Below are positions 17,009 to 25,599 of a DNA stretch of 42,312 nt, in pieces. Location: NCBI GenBank assembly GCA_002296285.1, contig DBHX01000028.1:1-42312 (forward strand), written 5' to 3'. Source of the DNA: a bacterium UBP8_UBA817 (lineage in GTDB: Bacteria > Margulisbacteria > Marinamargulisbacteria > UBA817). The position numbers were made by a program, and so were the translations under genes. The first letter of the stretch is position 1, and each line of letters opens with the position of its first letter. The notes under the pieces were generated by a model that saw only the letters and a program-made list of their open reading frames with translations, was not told the DNA's origin and made no database searches.

Positions 17009-17160
17009 ATAATATGATTGCATTTGTTTATATCAAGATGATATTAATGGAGGGGTGTGTTTTGATTGAGTCTTTGGTTGAAGGGGTAAAAATACATCCA
17101 AAGTATGACTTAAATACACCCATTGAGTGCTTGTTATTGTTGTGTGATTGAGTGAATAAT
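17009..17160. promoter_or_regulatory. Divergent carotenoid oxygenase / P450 control region with repeats
   Basis: For the minus-strand oxygenase, TTGATA (17036-17031) and TATTAT (17014-17009) are 16 nt apart. Three copies of ATTGAGT lie at 17065-17071, 17122-17128 and 17147-17153. An inverted repeat CTTTGG / CCAAAG sits at 17072-17077 and 17098-17103. These are candidate binding sites for a regulator such as the adjacent LuxR-type protein. The P450 is reached through a strong SD (AGGAGG) just before 17186. Confidence 0.4.
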
Positions 17161-17185
17161 GATGAGAAAATAGGAGGTTTATCAT

Positions 17186-18496
17186 ATGCCTGATAAACAA
17201 CAGAGAATACCGGTGACATCATCATTTTTTTTAACACGCTTTTCAAATTTAATCCGAGTTAATAACGACCCGGTGGCATTCTTTAATCATTGCATTCAAA
17301 AGAATGGGGATTTTTTTAAGGTTAAGTTTCCTGGCTTTGAGTTTAACTACCTTTTGGCGCCGGATGGCATTCAGAATGTGTTAGAGAAGAACCATATGAA
17401 TTATAAAAAAAGCATGGTGTATGATCCATTAAAGTTGGCATTGGGAAATGGGTTGTTAACCAGTGATGGGGCATTTTGGAAATCCCAGCGAAAAATCATT
17501 CAGCCATTATTTAATAAGAGTTTTATCGAGGCGATGTGTTATGACATTTCTGTTGCTACCGATTCTTTTTTACAAAGTATTGATGATGATCCCGTTGACT
17601 TAACCAAGGAATTGGCAAACTTAACCATTGAGATTGCATGTCGTGCGTTTTTTGCAACATCAGAGGTTCAGTTTAGTTCATTTATTTCAGCCAAGACAAA
17701 TGAAATTAATGAATTTATGAATCAGCGAATTTTAATGCCATTTATTCCAATGGGGATGCCACTTCCTTCACATATTAAGTTTAACCGTTCGATTCGCCAG
17801 ATCAATGAAAAGTTAAAGGCGTTAATTGTTATGGCCGCAAACAATGATTCCCGTCCATCACTTTTGTCGATGTTGGCCAATTCAAAATCCATATCGGATG
17901 ATATGATTCGAGATGAGGTGTTGACGTTTTTAATTGCGGGTCATGAAACCACCACCAATGCATTGAGTTTTTTGTTGTATTTATTGTCAAAATATCCAGA
18001 TGTTCAACAGGCGGTGAAAGAAGAAATTGAGAATAACAGTATGGATGATCATCCGAGTTATGAATCGCTTCAGCGATTAACGTATACCAAAGCGGTAATT
18101 AACGAAGCGCTGCGTTTATTTCCACCGGCTTGGATTATTTCTCGTGAGTCCATTGAGGATGATGTGATTTTGGGGCATGTTGTTCCCAAGAAATCGATCA
18201 TTAATATTCCAACTTTTTTAGTTCAGCGTCATGACGCATTTTGGGAATCTCCCAATGAATTTAAACCCGAACGGTTTGTTGGGGATCAAAATCGCCATAA
18301 ATTTTCGTTTTTACCGTTTGGTGGCGGGCCTCGATTTTGCATAGGTATGCAATTTGCGTATACAGAAATGTTGATTTTTTTGGTTAAGTTGTTTCGATAC
18401 TCAGACTTTAAGGTGCTTAATCAACAGGTTGATTTGGATTTTCTCATCACGTTACGGCCAAAAAATGAGTTGCAATTTCAATTTGTAAAAAAATAG
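17186..18496 (+). CDS. Cytochrome P450 monooxygenase
   Basis: Haem-thiolate monooxygenase of 436 residues. Visible motifs are WKSQRKIIQPLF (C-helix), the I-helix oxygen-activation motif AGHETT (251-256), ExxR (E307-R310) and the haem loop FGGGPRFCIG with ligand Cys385. The stretch EALRLFPPAWIISR and the general architecture recall the bacterial CYP175/CYP97-like group, some members of which hydroxylate carotenoids; fatty-acid hydroxylation is also possible. No membrane anchor is obvious. No ferredoxin or reductase gene is adjacent, so electrons must come from elsewhere. AGGAGG precedes the ATG. Divergent pairing with a carotenoid oxygenase suggests a shared isoprenoid substrate pathway; that is inference. 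Confidence 0.95.
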   Translation: MPDKQQRIPVTSSFFLTRFSNLIRVNNDPVAFFNHCIQKNGDFFKVKFPGFEFNYLLAPDGIQNVLEKNHMNYKKSMVYDPLKLALGNGLLTSDGAFWKSQRKIIQPLFNKSFIEAMCYDISVATDSFLQSIDDDPVDLTKELANLTIEIACRAFFATSEVQFSSFISAKTNEINEFMNQRILMPFIPMGMPLPSHIKFNRSIRQINEKLKALIVMAANNDSRPSLLSMLANSKSISDDMIRDEVLTFLIAGHETTTNALSFLLYLLSKYPDVQQAVKEEIENNSMDDHPSYESLQRLTYTKAVINEALRLFPPAWIISRESIEDDVILGHVVPKKSIINIPTFLVQRHDAFWESPNEFKPERFVGDQNRHKFSFLPFGGGPRFCIGMQFAYTEMLIFLVKLFRYSDFKVLNQQVDLDFLITLRPKNELQFQFVKK

Positions 18497-18565
18497 ATGG
18501 TTTCATGCCTAACATTGATGTTGTGATCGATGCATCATTTTAGGTGGAAATACCGGTTGTTTTAA

Positions 18566-18594
18566 TTCAAAAAATAGTGTCTGGATGATATGAT
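18566..18594 (+). promoter_or_regulatory. Predicted dnaE promoter, nearly leaderless
   Basis: TTCAAA (18566-18571), a 17-nt spacer and TATGAT (18589-18594) lie 8 nt before the dnaE ATG, with no SD in the gap. Confidence 0.5.
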
Positions 18595-18602
18595 GGTCAC
18601 CA

Positions 18603-21600
18603 ATGTCAGTTGATGCTAAATTTGTTCATTTGCATGTCCATTCTGAATTTTCTTTGTTGGATGGTGCCGTGCGTGTGCCCCGGCTATTGGATGCTTGTGT
18701 GGAAGAGCACCCGGCCATTGCGTTAACCGATAAGGGGAATTTATTTGGTGCCATTGATTTTTATTTTGGCGCAAAGTCCAAGGGCATACATCCAATTATT
18801 GGGTGTGAGGTGTTTTTTACTGAGGATATGTCCGTCAAAACCAAAACCATGGAACGGTTGATTTTACTGTGTCAAAATCAAAAAGGGTATGAAAATTTAT
18901 GTCATATTGTAACCGAAGGGCATGTTCGTGGGTTTTATTACAACCCTCGGGTTGATTTGGACTGTTTAACCGCGCATTCTGATGGGCTGATTTGTATTTC
19001 CCCAGGGTATTGGGGGCCAGTGGCTCAATTTCTTCAATCTCATTTTATGGATCAAGCCAAGGGCATTGCGACGGATTTGGCAACGGTGTTTAAGGATCGG
19101 TTTTACTTGGGGGTGCAAAGAACCGGTGAATTGGGAACGGATCAGATCTGTGATGATGTTGTGTCCATCTCAAAGGATCTTCAATTGCCCATTGTGGCAT
19201 TAAATGATGTGTATTTTTTGAAAAATGACGAAGGTTGGATGCAGGATTTATTGCAGTGCATTAAAACCGGTCGTGAAATTGATATTGATGACCAAAATAA
19301 TTCGAAGCGCTCTCAGCATTATTTGAAAACACCCCAAGAAATGGTGGATTTATTTTCAGATTTGCCGGAATCCATTGAAAATACGGTAAAAATTGCCAAT
19401 GAATGTCAGCTTGAAATTATTGCTGATCAGGTATTGTTGCCGCATTTTGAGTGCCCCGATGGGCTAACGCCGGAGGCGTACTTAGAACAATTGGTTTGGG
19501 AGGGGATGCATCAAAAATACACGGAGATTACCACAGATATTCGACAACGGGTTGAGTTTGAACTTGAAATCATTAATAAAATGCAATACCCCATTTATTT
19601 CTTAATTATTTATGATTTTTTGCATTTTTGTGTTGAGGCAAATATTCCGGTTGGGCCGGGTCGGGGATCTGCGGCCGGTTCCATTGTTGCGTATGCACTT
19701 AATATTACCAAAATTGATCCGATTCCTTATAATTTGCTCTTTGAGCGATTTTTGAATCCTGAGCGGGTGTCCATGCCAGATATCGATATTGATTTTTGCA
19801 TCAAACGGCGGGGTGAAGTGATCGATTATATTTCCAAAAAATATGGGGATGATCACGTGGCTCAAATTGTTACATTTGGGACGATGGCCGCGCGGGGTGT
19901 TGTTCGAGATGTGGGGCGTGCGCTTGGCGTTCCGTTGGATTTTGTTGATCGCGTGGCCAAGTTGATTCCATCGGCCCCAGGCCATAATATGTCCATCAAG
20001 GAAGCGATTGAAGAGGTGGAAGAGCTTGGTCAGGTCTATCGAGGGGATCCTATCGGAACTCAATTATTGGATTATGGCATGAAGCTGGAAGGGTTTGCTC
20101 GACATTCGTCAACGCATGCGGCTGGATTGGTGATTTCCAGAGATCCCCTGTCAACCATTGTTCCTCTTATGAATAATGATGGTCAAATTACCACGCATTA
20201 CACCATGAATAATCTCGAAAAACTGGGATTATTAAAAATGGATATTTTGGGATTAAGAAACCTGACGGTGATTCGTGATGCCTGTGATTTAATTTGCAAA
20301 TATGAGCCAGACTTTGACATAGAGGCTATTCCAATGGACGATCAGGCGACCTATGACTTGTTTTCTACTGGAGAGAGTATTGGGATTTTTCAATGCGAAT
20401 CACCGGGAATGCGACGTTTGATTGTTGATTTGAAGCCCAAAACATTTGAAGATGTGGTGGCACTTTTGGCCTTGTATCGTCCGGGCCCTTTGGGATCGGG
20501 GATGGTGAGTGATTTTATTTCAAATAAATCGGGAAAAACCAAGGTGGTTTATGATTTGCCTCAGTTGGAACCAATACTAAAAGATACGTATGGCATGATT
20601 GTGTATCAGGAACAAGTGATGCAAATTGCTACGGCCGTGGGCGGGTTTAGTTTGGGCCAGTCTGATATGTTGCGTCGGGCCATGGGAAAAAAGAAAAAAG
20701 ACGTGATGGATCAGATGAAAGATGAGTTTTTATCTGGGGCCAAGCAAAAGAAAATTGACGTTGGTATTGCTGAAAAGATATTTGATTTGTGTTATAAATT
20801 TGCTGAATATGGGTTTAATAAATCGCATAGTGCGGCGTATGCCATGGTGTCGTATCAAACGGCGTATTTAAAAACACATTATCCCAATGAGTATTTATTG
20901 GGGTTGTTGTTGTCTGTTTTAGGGAATACGGATCGCACCGCCATTTATGTTTCTGAGGCCAAACGCTTGGGCATTGGCATTGTGCCCCCCAACGTGAATG
21001 CATCTGTTTATTTGCATGTGTTAAAGGATGGGGACATTATTTTTGGTTTGGGGAGCATTAAGGGGATTGGTGAAGCCCCAGTGGAAACCATTGTTCAGGA
21101 ACGCAATGCCAATGGCCCCTTCGTTTCCGTCTTTGATTTTTTTAATCGTTTAAAAGGGCGTGATGTGAATAAGCGTGTGGTTGAGCATTTAATTCGGTCT
21201 GGGGCCTTGGATTGTTTGGATGAAAACCGTTCAAAATTGCTCGGATGCTTTGAAGATATTCTGGATAAAATGCAATCATCGGCACGTCACTCTTCAGAGG
21301 GAATGATGGGTTTGTTTCAAACATTGGATGAAGACTTTTATACCGATATTTTAAATGATAGTTCTTACAAAGAGTTTGGCCATTTGGAATTGCTTCGGTT
21401 TGAAAAGGAGTTGGTCGGGGATTATTTGTCGTCCCACCCATTGGATGAATTTTTACCTCAATGGAAAGAGGGCGTTGCCTTGGGAGATTTGGGGGACTCG
21501 TTTGATAAAGAAGTTGTGGATGTGGTTGGTGTTTTATCCAATGTGAATCACCGAATGACCAAAACAAATCGCCCGTTTACAATGGGTGAGATTGAAGATT

Positions 21601-21983
21601 TTGGTCGAAAAGTTACCATTCTTGCTTTTGATTCTCCAAAGTATTCGGGCATTGCAGCGCAACTTCAAGATGACGTTATTGTTAAATTAACGGGCAAAGT
21701 AAAGGTTCGAAATGCGGAAGTTTCATTAATGGTAGAATCGGTTCAGTCACTCACCAGTCAATTGGCTCAAAAAATTTGTCATGTTGATTTGCTGGAGGGG
21801 CAATCGTTGGATGATTTGCATCAAATCAAGCAAATTTGTCTATTGAATCGTGGTCAAATTCCATTATACTTTCATATACAACAACAAACGATAGAAACAA
21901 GTAAAAAATATTGGATTAAGGATTCAGCCATTGCTGAAATAGAATCCATTGTAGGAGAGCAAAAGGTATGGCTGGAAACGTAG
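18603..21983 (+). CDS. dnaE: DNA polymerase III alpha subunit DnaE
   Basis: Replicative polymerase catalytic subunit. The 1126 residues start with the PHP domain (FVHLHVHSEFSLLDGAVR), then the palm with GPGRGSAAGS near 350 and the metal-binding PDIDIDF near 391-397. The finger and thumb region includes YRPGPLGSG, GMIVYQEQVMQIA and FNKSHSAAYA, followed by helix-hairpin-helix (GSIKGIGEAPVETIV) and an OB fold (VVDVVGVLSNVNHRMTK). Length matches the DnaE1 class, not the error-prone DnaE2. It opens an operon with hisE, which overlaps its 3' end by 16 bp. Confidence 0.98.
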   Translation: MSVDAKFVHLHVHSEFSLLDGAVRVPRLLDACVEEHPAIALTDKGNLFGAIDFYFGAKSKGIHPIIGCEVFFTEDMSVKTKTMERLILLCQNQKGYENLCHIVTEGHVRGFYYNPRVDLDCLTAHSDGLICISPGYWGPVAQFLQSHFMDQAKGIATDLATVFKDRFYLGVQRTGELGTDQICDDVVSISKDLQLPIVALNDVYFLKNDEGWMQDLLQCIKTGREIDIDDQNNSKRSQHYLKTPQEMVDLFSDLPESIENTVKIANECQLEIIADQVLLPHFECPDGLTPEAYLEQLVWEGMHQKYTEITTDIRQRVEFELEIINKMQYPIYFLIIYDFLHFCVEANIPVGPGRGSAAGSIVAYALNITKIDPIPYNLLFERFLNPERVSMPDIDIDFCIKRRGEVIDYISKKYGDDHVAQIVTFGTMAARGVVRDVGRALGVPLDFVDRVAKLIPSAPGHNMSIKEAIEEVEELGQVYRGDPIGTQLLDYGMKLEGFARHSSTHAAGLVISRDPLSTIVPLMNNDGQITTHYTMNNLEKLGLLKMDILGLRNLTVIRDACDLICKYEPDFDIEAIPMDDQATYDLFSTGESIGIFQCESPGMRRLIVDLKPKTFEDVVALLALYRPGPLGSGMVSDFISNKSGKTKVVYDLPQLEPILKDTYGMIVYQEQVMQIATAVGGFSLGQSDMLRRAMGKKKKDVMDQMKDEFLSGAKQKKIDVGIAEKIFDLCYKFAEYGFNKSHSAAYAMVSYQTAYLKTHYPNEYLLGLLLSVLGNTDRTAIYVSEAKRLGIGIVPPNVNASVYLHVLKDGDIIFGLGSIKGIGEAPVETIVQERNANGPFVSVFDFFNRLKGRDVNKRVVEHLIRSGALDCLDENRSKLLGCFEDILDKMQSSARHSSEGMMGLFQTLDEDFYTDILNDSSYKEFGHLELLRFEKELVGDYLSSHPLDEFLPQWKEGVALGDLGDSFDKEVVDVVGVLSNVNHRMTKTNRPFTMGEIEDFGRKVTILAFDSPKYSGIAAQLQDDVIVKLTGKVKVRNAEVSLMVESVQSLTSQLAQKICHVDLLEGQSLDDLHQIKQICLLNRGQIPLYFHIQQQTIETSKKYWIKDSAIAEIESIVGEQKVWLET

Positions 21984-22261
21984 AATTTTTAAATCAACTA
22001 GAGACCATTATTGATGAGCGACTATCATCTGGCAATTCAAGGTCTTATGTGAACGCATTGGTTACGTCTGGTTTAGATCGAGTGTTGAAGAAAATCGGGG
22101 AAGAAGCTGGGGAAGTTATTATTGCGGCAAAAAATGGCGATAAAGATGAATTGTTAAATGAATCGGCGGATTTATTGTTCCATTTAATGTTGGTATTGAA
22201 ATCACAAGGGTACGCCATTGGGGATGTGGTGGATATTCTAGTGAAACGACATGATTCGTAA
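21968..22261 (+). CDS. hisE: Phosphoribosyl-ATP pyrophosphatase HisE, stand-alone
   Basis: Second step of histidine synthesis (PR-ATP to PR-AMP). The 97 residues have the MazG-like four-helix pattern LDRVLKKIGEEAGEVIIAAK and NESADLLFHLMLVL, whose acidic residues bind Mg. It is not fused to HisI and no other his gene is nearby. The start lies inside dnaE, 16 bp before its stop, and its own stop overlaps the next gene by 11 bp. A generic MazG-type nucleotide pyrophosphatase is the alternative, but the size and motif fit HisE better. Confidence 0.85.
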   Translation: MAGNVEFLNQLETIIDERLSSGNSRSYVNALVTSGLDRVLKKIGEEAGEVIIAAKNGDKDELLNESADLLFHLMLVLKSQGYAIGDVVDILVKRHDS

Positions 22262-23444
22262 TCTTTTTATTTTTCTTTTTTTAGTTCAGATGGTTCATGG
22301 GGATATTCGAATTGAGTCTCCCAAACAGGACCAATTAACATCACAGTCAGTCATTGATTTTGTTGCAACATCAACCATAGATAAAGGGTTTTTGATTGTT
22401 AATGGGCAGTTAATTCCTGTTCGAAAGAAAACTTTTTTTCCAAATCTTAAGCTTCAGATGGGGCGCAATGTTGTCGATGTTCACGTGTTGAATGAGGATT
22501 TGAAGTTAGAACCTCATTTGTCGAGATCGATTGAAATTTATCGTCATTTGCCAATCACGGGTGCGAGTGAGCAAGAAATTTGTTTGCTGACTGATTTGGT
22601 CACTGATTATTTTGTTCCGGTGGTGGATGGCGAGGATGCTCGTTTGGATCAACCCATTTTAAAGCGGGACTTATATGCGTTTTTAATGTGGTTTTTTAAA
22701 GATCGATCCCCAAGTGAAATGACCCGTCAGTACGATGATATGGCCAATTATGGGCCTTATATCCGATTGTTTCAACATCATCCGAATGCCTTGCCTTTAC
22801 CTCGATTGGGGTCATTTTATCCGAATTCATATGTCACTCGTCAGGCATTTGTGAACTTACTTTTACTTTTAAATGGCTCAACGGAACAAATTTCTACGAG
22901 CATGATGGTGGCTACCGAGTTGAAGTTGCCTCGTTCAGTGCGTTCCCTGGTTCCTTCATGGAAAGATCCCTTGGTGTTTGTTACTAGAGGGGAGGTATTG
23001 AGTGCATTTTTTAAGCTGTATAACGGTCCAAAGTTATCGCCATCAACGGTGGTTTTAATTAAAACCACACGGGACCCAGTGTTTTCCGAGCTTCCTTTTC
23101 TAACGTATGTGATAGATACGGCCAATCAATGGCGCGAAGCGCTTCGATTACGGATGGTGGCCCATCAATCAAAGCCGGCAAAAGCCGTGATTGTAAAAAA
23201 GCCTGCGCCTGAACCAATGCCACCATTACCCCCAAACCCATCTTCGTCAATTTCTAAATCTCGCGTTACAATTGTTTTACCTGGGGATTCTATTCAAAAA
23301 ATTGCGAGGCGGTATTATGGCGATGCGTCTAAATGGGAACATTTAGTGCAGTTGAATCAACTCGATATTCAAATGGTTACGATTAATGGAAAGTTGTTAA
23401 CCTCTGTTCATATTGAGCCCGGTCAAAAACTTCGTTTAGAATAG
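22251..23444 (+). CDS. Exported protein with SLH-like repeats and C-terminal LysM
   Basis: A 397-residue envelope protein. Residues 1-18 form a signal peptide (MIRNLFIFLFLVQMVHG, cleavage before Asp). A beta-sandwich-like region follows (IDKGFLIVNGQLIPVRKKTF). Three weak SLH-like repeats are suggested by LKRDLYAFLMWFF, YPNSYVTRQAFVNLLLLL and VFVTRGEVLSAFFKLYNG. A Pro/Lys-rich linker (PAPEPMPPLPPNPSSS) leads to a LysM domain at 345-397 (LPGDSIQKIARRYYGDASKW, ending IEPGQKLRLE), a peptidoglycan-binding module. It probably anchors outer layers to the cell wall. It is coupled to hisE by an 11-bp overlap. SLH assignment is tentative; LysM is clear. Confidence 0.75.
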   Translation: MIRNLFIFLFLVQMVHGDIRIESPKQDQLTSQSVIDFVATSTIDKGFLIVNGQLIPVRKKTFFPNLKLQMGRNVVDVHVLNEDLKLEPHLSRSIEIYRHLPITGASEQEICLLTDLVTDYFVPVVDGEDARLDQPILKRDLYAFLMWFFKDRSPSEMTRQYDDMANYGPYIRLFQHHPNALPLPRLGSFYPNSYVTRQAFVNLLLLLNGSTEQISTSMMVATELKLPRSVRSLVPSWKDPLVFVTRGEVLSAFFKLYNGPKLSPSTVVLIKTTRDPVFSELPFLTYVIDTANQWREALRLRMVAHQSKPAKAVIVKKPAPEPMPPLPPNPSSSISKSRVTIVLPGDSIQKIARRYYGDASKWEHLVQLNQLDIQMVTINGKLLTSVHIEPGQKLRLE

Positions 23445-23529
23445 TGGTTTTGAAATTTTTAATCAGATTTTGACGATATTGACTAACATTAAATAACAAT
23501 GGCGTTTTTTAATGGTTAAGTAGGTTGAA

Positions 23530-23739
23530 ATGTTACACAGAAATCACTCGCTTTCGTCTCGTTTGGGACTTAAAAATACATTATTTAATTCCGGTGGAGG
23601 ATCCGGCAGCTTTTATCAAGGTGGTGATGGCCGTGAAGATGATCAAGCGGCGGATCAAGAGGAGCGTGAACCGTCTATTATTTATCCCCCTATTGATCCT
23701 CAAACCATTGAATTGATTGATATTTCTTCGGTCACGTAA
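23530..23739 (+). CDS. Small Gly-rich/acidic hypothetical protein
   Basis: A 69-residue frame beginning MLHRNHSLSSRLGLKNTLF, followed by a Gly/Ser-rich turn (NSGGGSGSFYQGGDG), an acidic patch and a Pro/Ile/Asp tail. No domain recognised. AGG lies a few bases before the ATG, a weak SD. No signal peptide. An overlapping frame at 23525-23716 has a less natural composition and was not chosen. It stands alone in the 417-bp gap between the LysM protein and gatC; nothing else is seen there except the gatC promoter. Confidence 0.45.
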   Translation: MLHRNHSLSSRLGLKNTLFNSGGGSGSFYQGGDGREDDQAADQEEREPSIIYPPIDPQTIELIDISSVT

Positions 23740-23825
23740 TCGGTGGGGCATTCATTCACTACTTCTGATGTTGTTTGTTGGGTATTTTTTTGTCGTGACA
23801 TGACATCTAACTTAAAGTGTACCAA

Positions 23826-23854
23826 TTGAATCTCCAAATAAAATCAAGTAATAT
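23826..23854 (+). promoter_or_regulatory. Predicted leaderless promoter of gatCAB-ftsLI
   Basis: TTGAAT (23826-23831), a 17-nt spacer and TAATAT (23849-23854) end 6 nt before the gatC ATG, with no SD between. It is one of the best -35/-10 pairs in the window. Confidence 0.55.
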
Positions 23855-23860
23855 TGGCAT

Positions 23861-24139
23861 ATGTCAAATATTGATGTTGATTCTATTTTAGAGCTGAGTT
23901 GTTTGTCTCTTACAGATGAACGAAAGCAAGAGTTTTCTGTTCAAATTGAGAAGGTGTTGGATTATATGGATGTTTTAAATAACGTAAAGAAAGTTCCGGA
24001 TCCTTCATTTGAATGGCCGATTCACAAAGATGTTGTTGGTCGTGAGGATGTTCCTGAATCATTTGAGCATCCGTTGGTCAAGGAAAATGCTCCTGAGTAT
24101 AAATCTGGTGGCTTTTCTGTTCCGAAGATTTTGTCGTAA
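23861..24139 (+). CDS. gatC: Glutamyl/aspartyl-tRNA amidotransferase subunit C
   Basis: Small belt subunit that stabilises GatA in the GatCAB complex. The 92 residues have IDVDSILELSCLSLTDERKQ at the start and the central VEKVLDYMDVLNNV-like helix, then the extended region with REDVPESFE and the terminal GGFSVPKIL. Its stop overlaps the gatA start by one base (TAATG). GatCAB presence implies tRNA-dependent Gln and/or Asn synthesis. Confidence 0.95.
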   Translation: MSNIDVDSILELSCLSLTDERKQEFSVQIEKVLDYMDVLNNVKKVPDPSFEWPIHKDVVGREDVPESFEHPLVKENAPEYKSGGFSVPKILS

Positions 24140-25599
24140 TGGGTGTGTTGCGTAAAATTCATGATGCCATTCGATCCAAAGCTCTGGGTTGTGAAGAGTT
24201 AACCCGATCTGTTATTGATCAAATTGCACAAAAGAATAGTGAAGTGAATGCATTTATTGATGTGTTTGAGGCAAGAGCCATTCAAATGGCGAAGGCTCAA
24301 GACGAGGCGTTAGCCAATGGGGCTGAATTGCCCGTAGGCGCTGGGATTCCGGTCGGCATTAAAGACAACATGTGCATTGATGGGGAGTTGGTTACATGTG
24401 CCTCTAATATTTTAAAAGGGTATCGATCGCCGTATACATCCACCGCTGTTGGGCAGATCATGGCAGCGGGGTTTATTCCCGTGGGCCGCACCAATATGGA
24501 TGAGTTTGCCATGGGGTCGTCCAATGAACATTCGGTTTATGGCCCGGTATCCAATCCTTGGAATAAATCATTGGTGTCTGGGGGCTCATCAGGTGGGTCT
24601 GCTGCTGCGGTTGCCGCTGGGTTGGTTCCACTGACGTTGGGATCGGATACTGGCGGATCCATTCGTCAGCCGGCGTCTTTTTGTGGTGTTGTTGGGTTAA
24701 AGCCAACGTATGGCCGTGTATCGCGGTATGGTTTGGTGGCGTTTGCCTCATCGTTGGATCAAATTGGTCCGTTTGCGCAATATGTGGATGATGCCGCATT
24801 GATTTTGGAATCATTGTGTGGATTTGACCCGTATGATTCAACGTCAGAGAATCGTTCTGTCGAGCCATTTTCTGCAAATTTAGCGGTTGATTCTTTGAAA
24901 GGAAAACGCATCGGCGTTCCCAATCAGTTGATGTCTCAAACCATTGCGCCAGATGTGCGCGAATCCATTTCTGAGGCGTTAAAGCGGTTTGAATCATTGG
25001 GCGCAAGCATTGATTATTTTGATTTTGATTTGGTCGATGAGGCGTTGGCAACTTACTACATTATAGCACCAGCCGAGGTTTCATCCAATTTGAGTCGTTT
25101 TGATGGGGTTCGTTATGGCAATCGAAACACCGCGGCAAATTCACTCAAGGAAATGATTCAAACCACTCGTCAGCAGGGGTTTGGGGATGAGGTGAAGCGA
25201 CGCATTATTTTGGGGACGTATGTGTTGAGTTCGGGTTATTATGATGCCTATTATGGAAAAGCCCAAAAGGTTCGCGCCGTGGTGTCTGAGACGTATGCCA
25301 ATTTATTTAAGTCTTATGATTTTATTTGTTCCCCAACAGCACCCACAACAGCGTTTGAAAAAGGGGCCAATTTGAATGACCCCATGCAGATGTATTTATC
25401 TGATATTGCAACCATTCCAGTGAATTTGGCGGGGTTGCCAGCGATGTCATTTCCATGCGGCCTTGATTCGTCCGGGGCTCCCATTGGTTGTCAGTTGGTG
25501 GGGGGCTGGTTTAAAGAGCGTGAGTTGCTTCAGGCGGCGCATGCATTTGAGCGCGCCATGGAATTTCAGCCTAAATATTCATTTGAGGGGGTTTTATAA
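24139..25599 (+). CDS. gatA: Glutamyl/aspartyl-tRNA amidotransferase subunit A
   Basis: Glutaminase subunit of the amidase-signature family, 486 residues. The catalytic Lys lies in GVPVGIKD-like GIPVGIKDNMC, and the two catalytic serines lie in SGGSSGGSAAAVAAG and GSDTGGSIRQPASFCG, followed by KPTYGRVSRYGLVAFASS. Ends normally for GatA. It overlaps gatC and gatB by one base each, giving fixed subunit ratios through coupling. Confidence 0.98.
   Translation: MGVLRKIHDAIRSKALGCEELTRSVIDQIAQKNSEVNAFIDVFEARAIQMAKAQDEALANGAELPVGAGIPVGIKDNMCIDGELVTCASNILKGYRSPYTSTAVGQIMAAGFIPVGRTNMDEFAMGSSNEHSVYGPVSNPWNKSLVSGGSSGGSAAAVAAGLVPLTLGSDTGGSIRQPASFCGVVGLKPTYGRVSRYGLVAFASSLDQIGPFAQYVDDAALILESLCGFDPYDSTSENRSVEPFSANLAVDSLKGKRIGVPNQLMSQTIAPDVRESISEALKRFESLGASIDYFDFDLVDEALATYYIIAPAEVSSNLSRFDGVRYGNRNTAANSLKEMIQTTRQQGFGDEVKRRIILGTYVLSSGYYDAYYGKAQKVRAVVSETYANLFKSYDFICSPTAPTTAFEKGANLNDPMQMYLSDIATIPVNLAGLPAMSFPCGLDSSGAPIGCQLVGGWFKERELLQAAHAFERAMEFQPKYSFEGVL

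Noticed and set aside
18516..18541. TGATG/CATCA hairpin followed by TTTT after the P450 gene
   Set aside because: Only a 5-bp stem with a 12-nt loop; too weak to call a terminator.
19602..20063. Long minus-strand frame inside dnaE
   Set aside because: Shadow of the dnaE palm-domain coding sequence; antisense composition and no start signals.
23525..23716. Alternative plus-strand frame overlapping the 69-residue ORF
   Set aside because: Start and composition are less gene-like than the frame at 23530; only one can be real.
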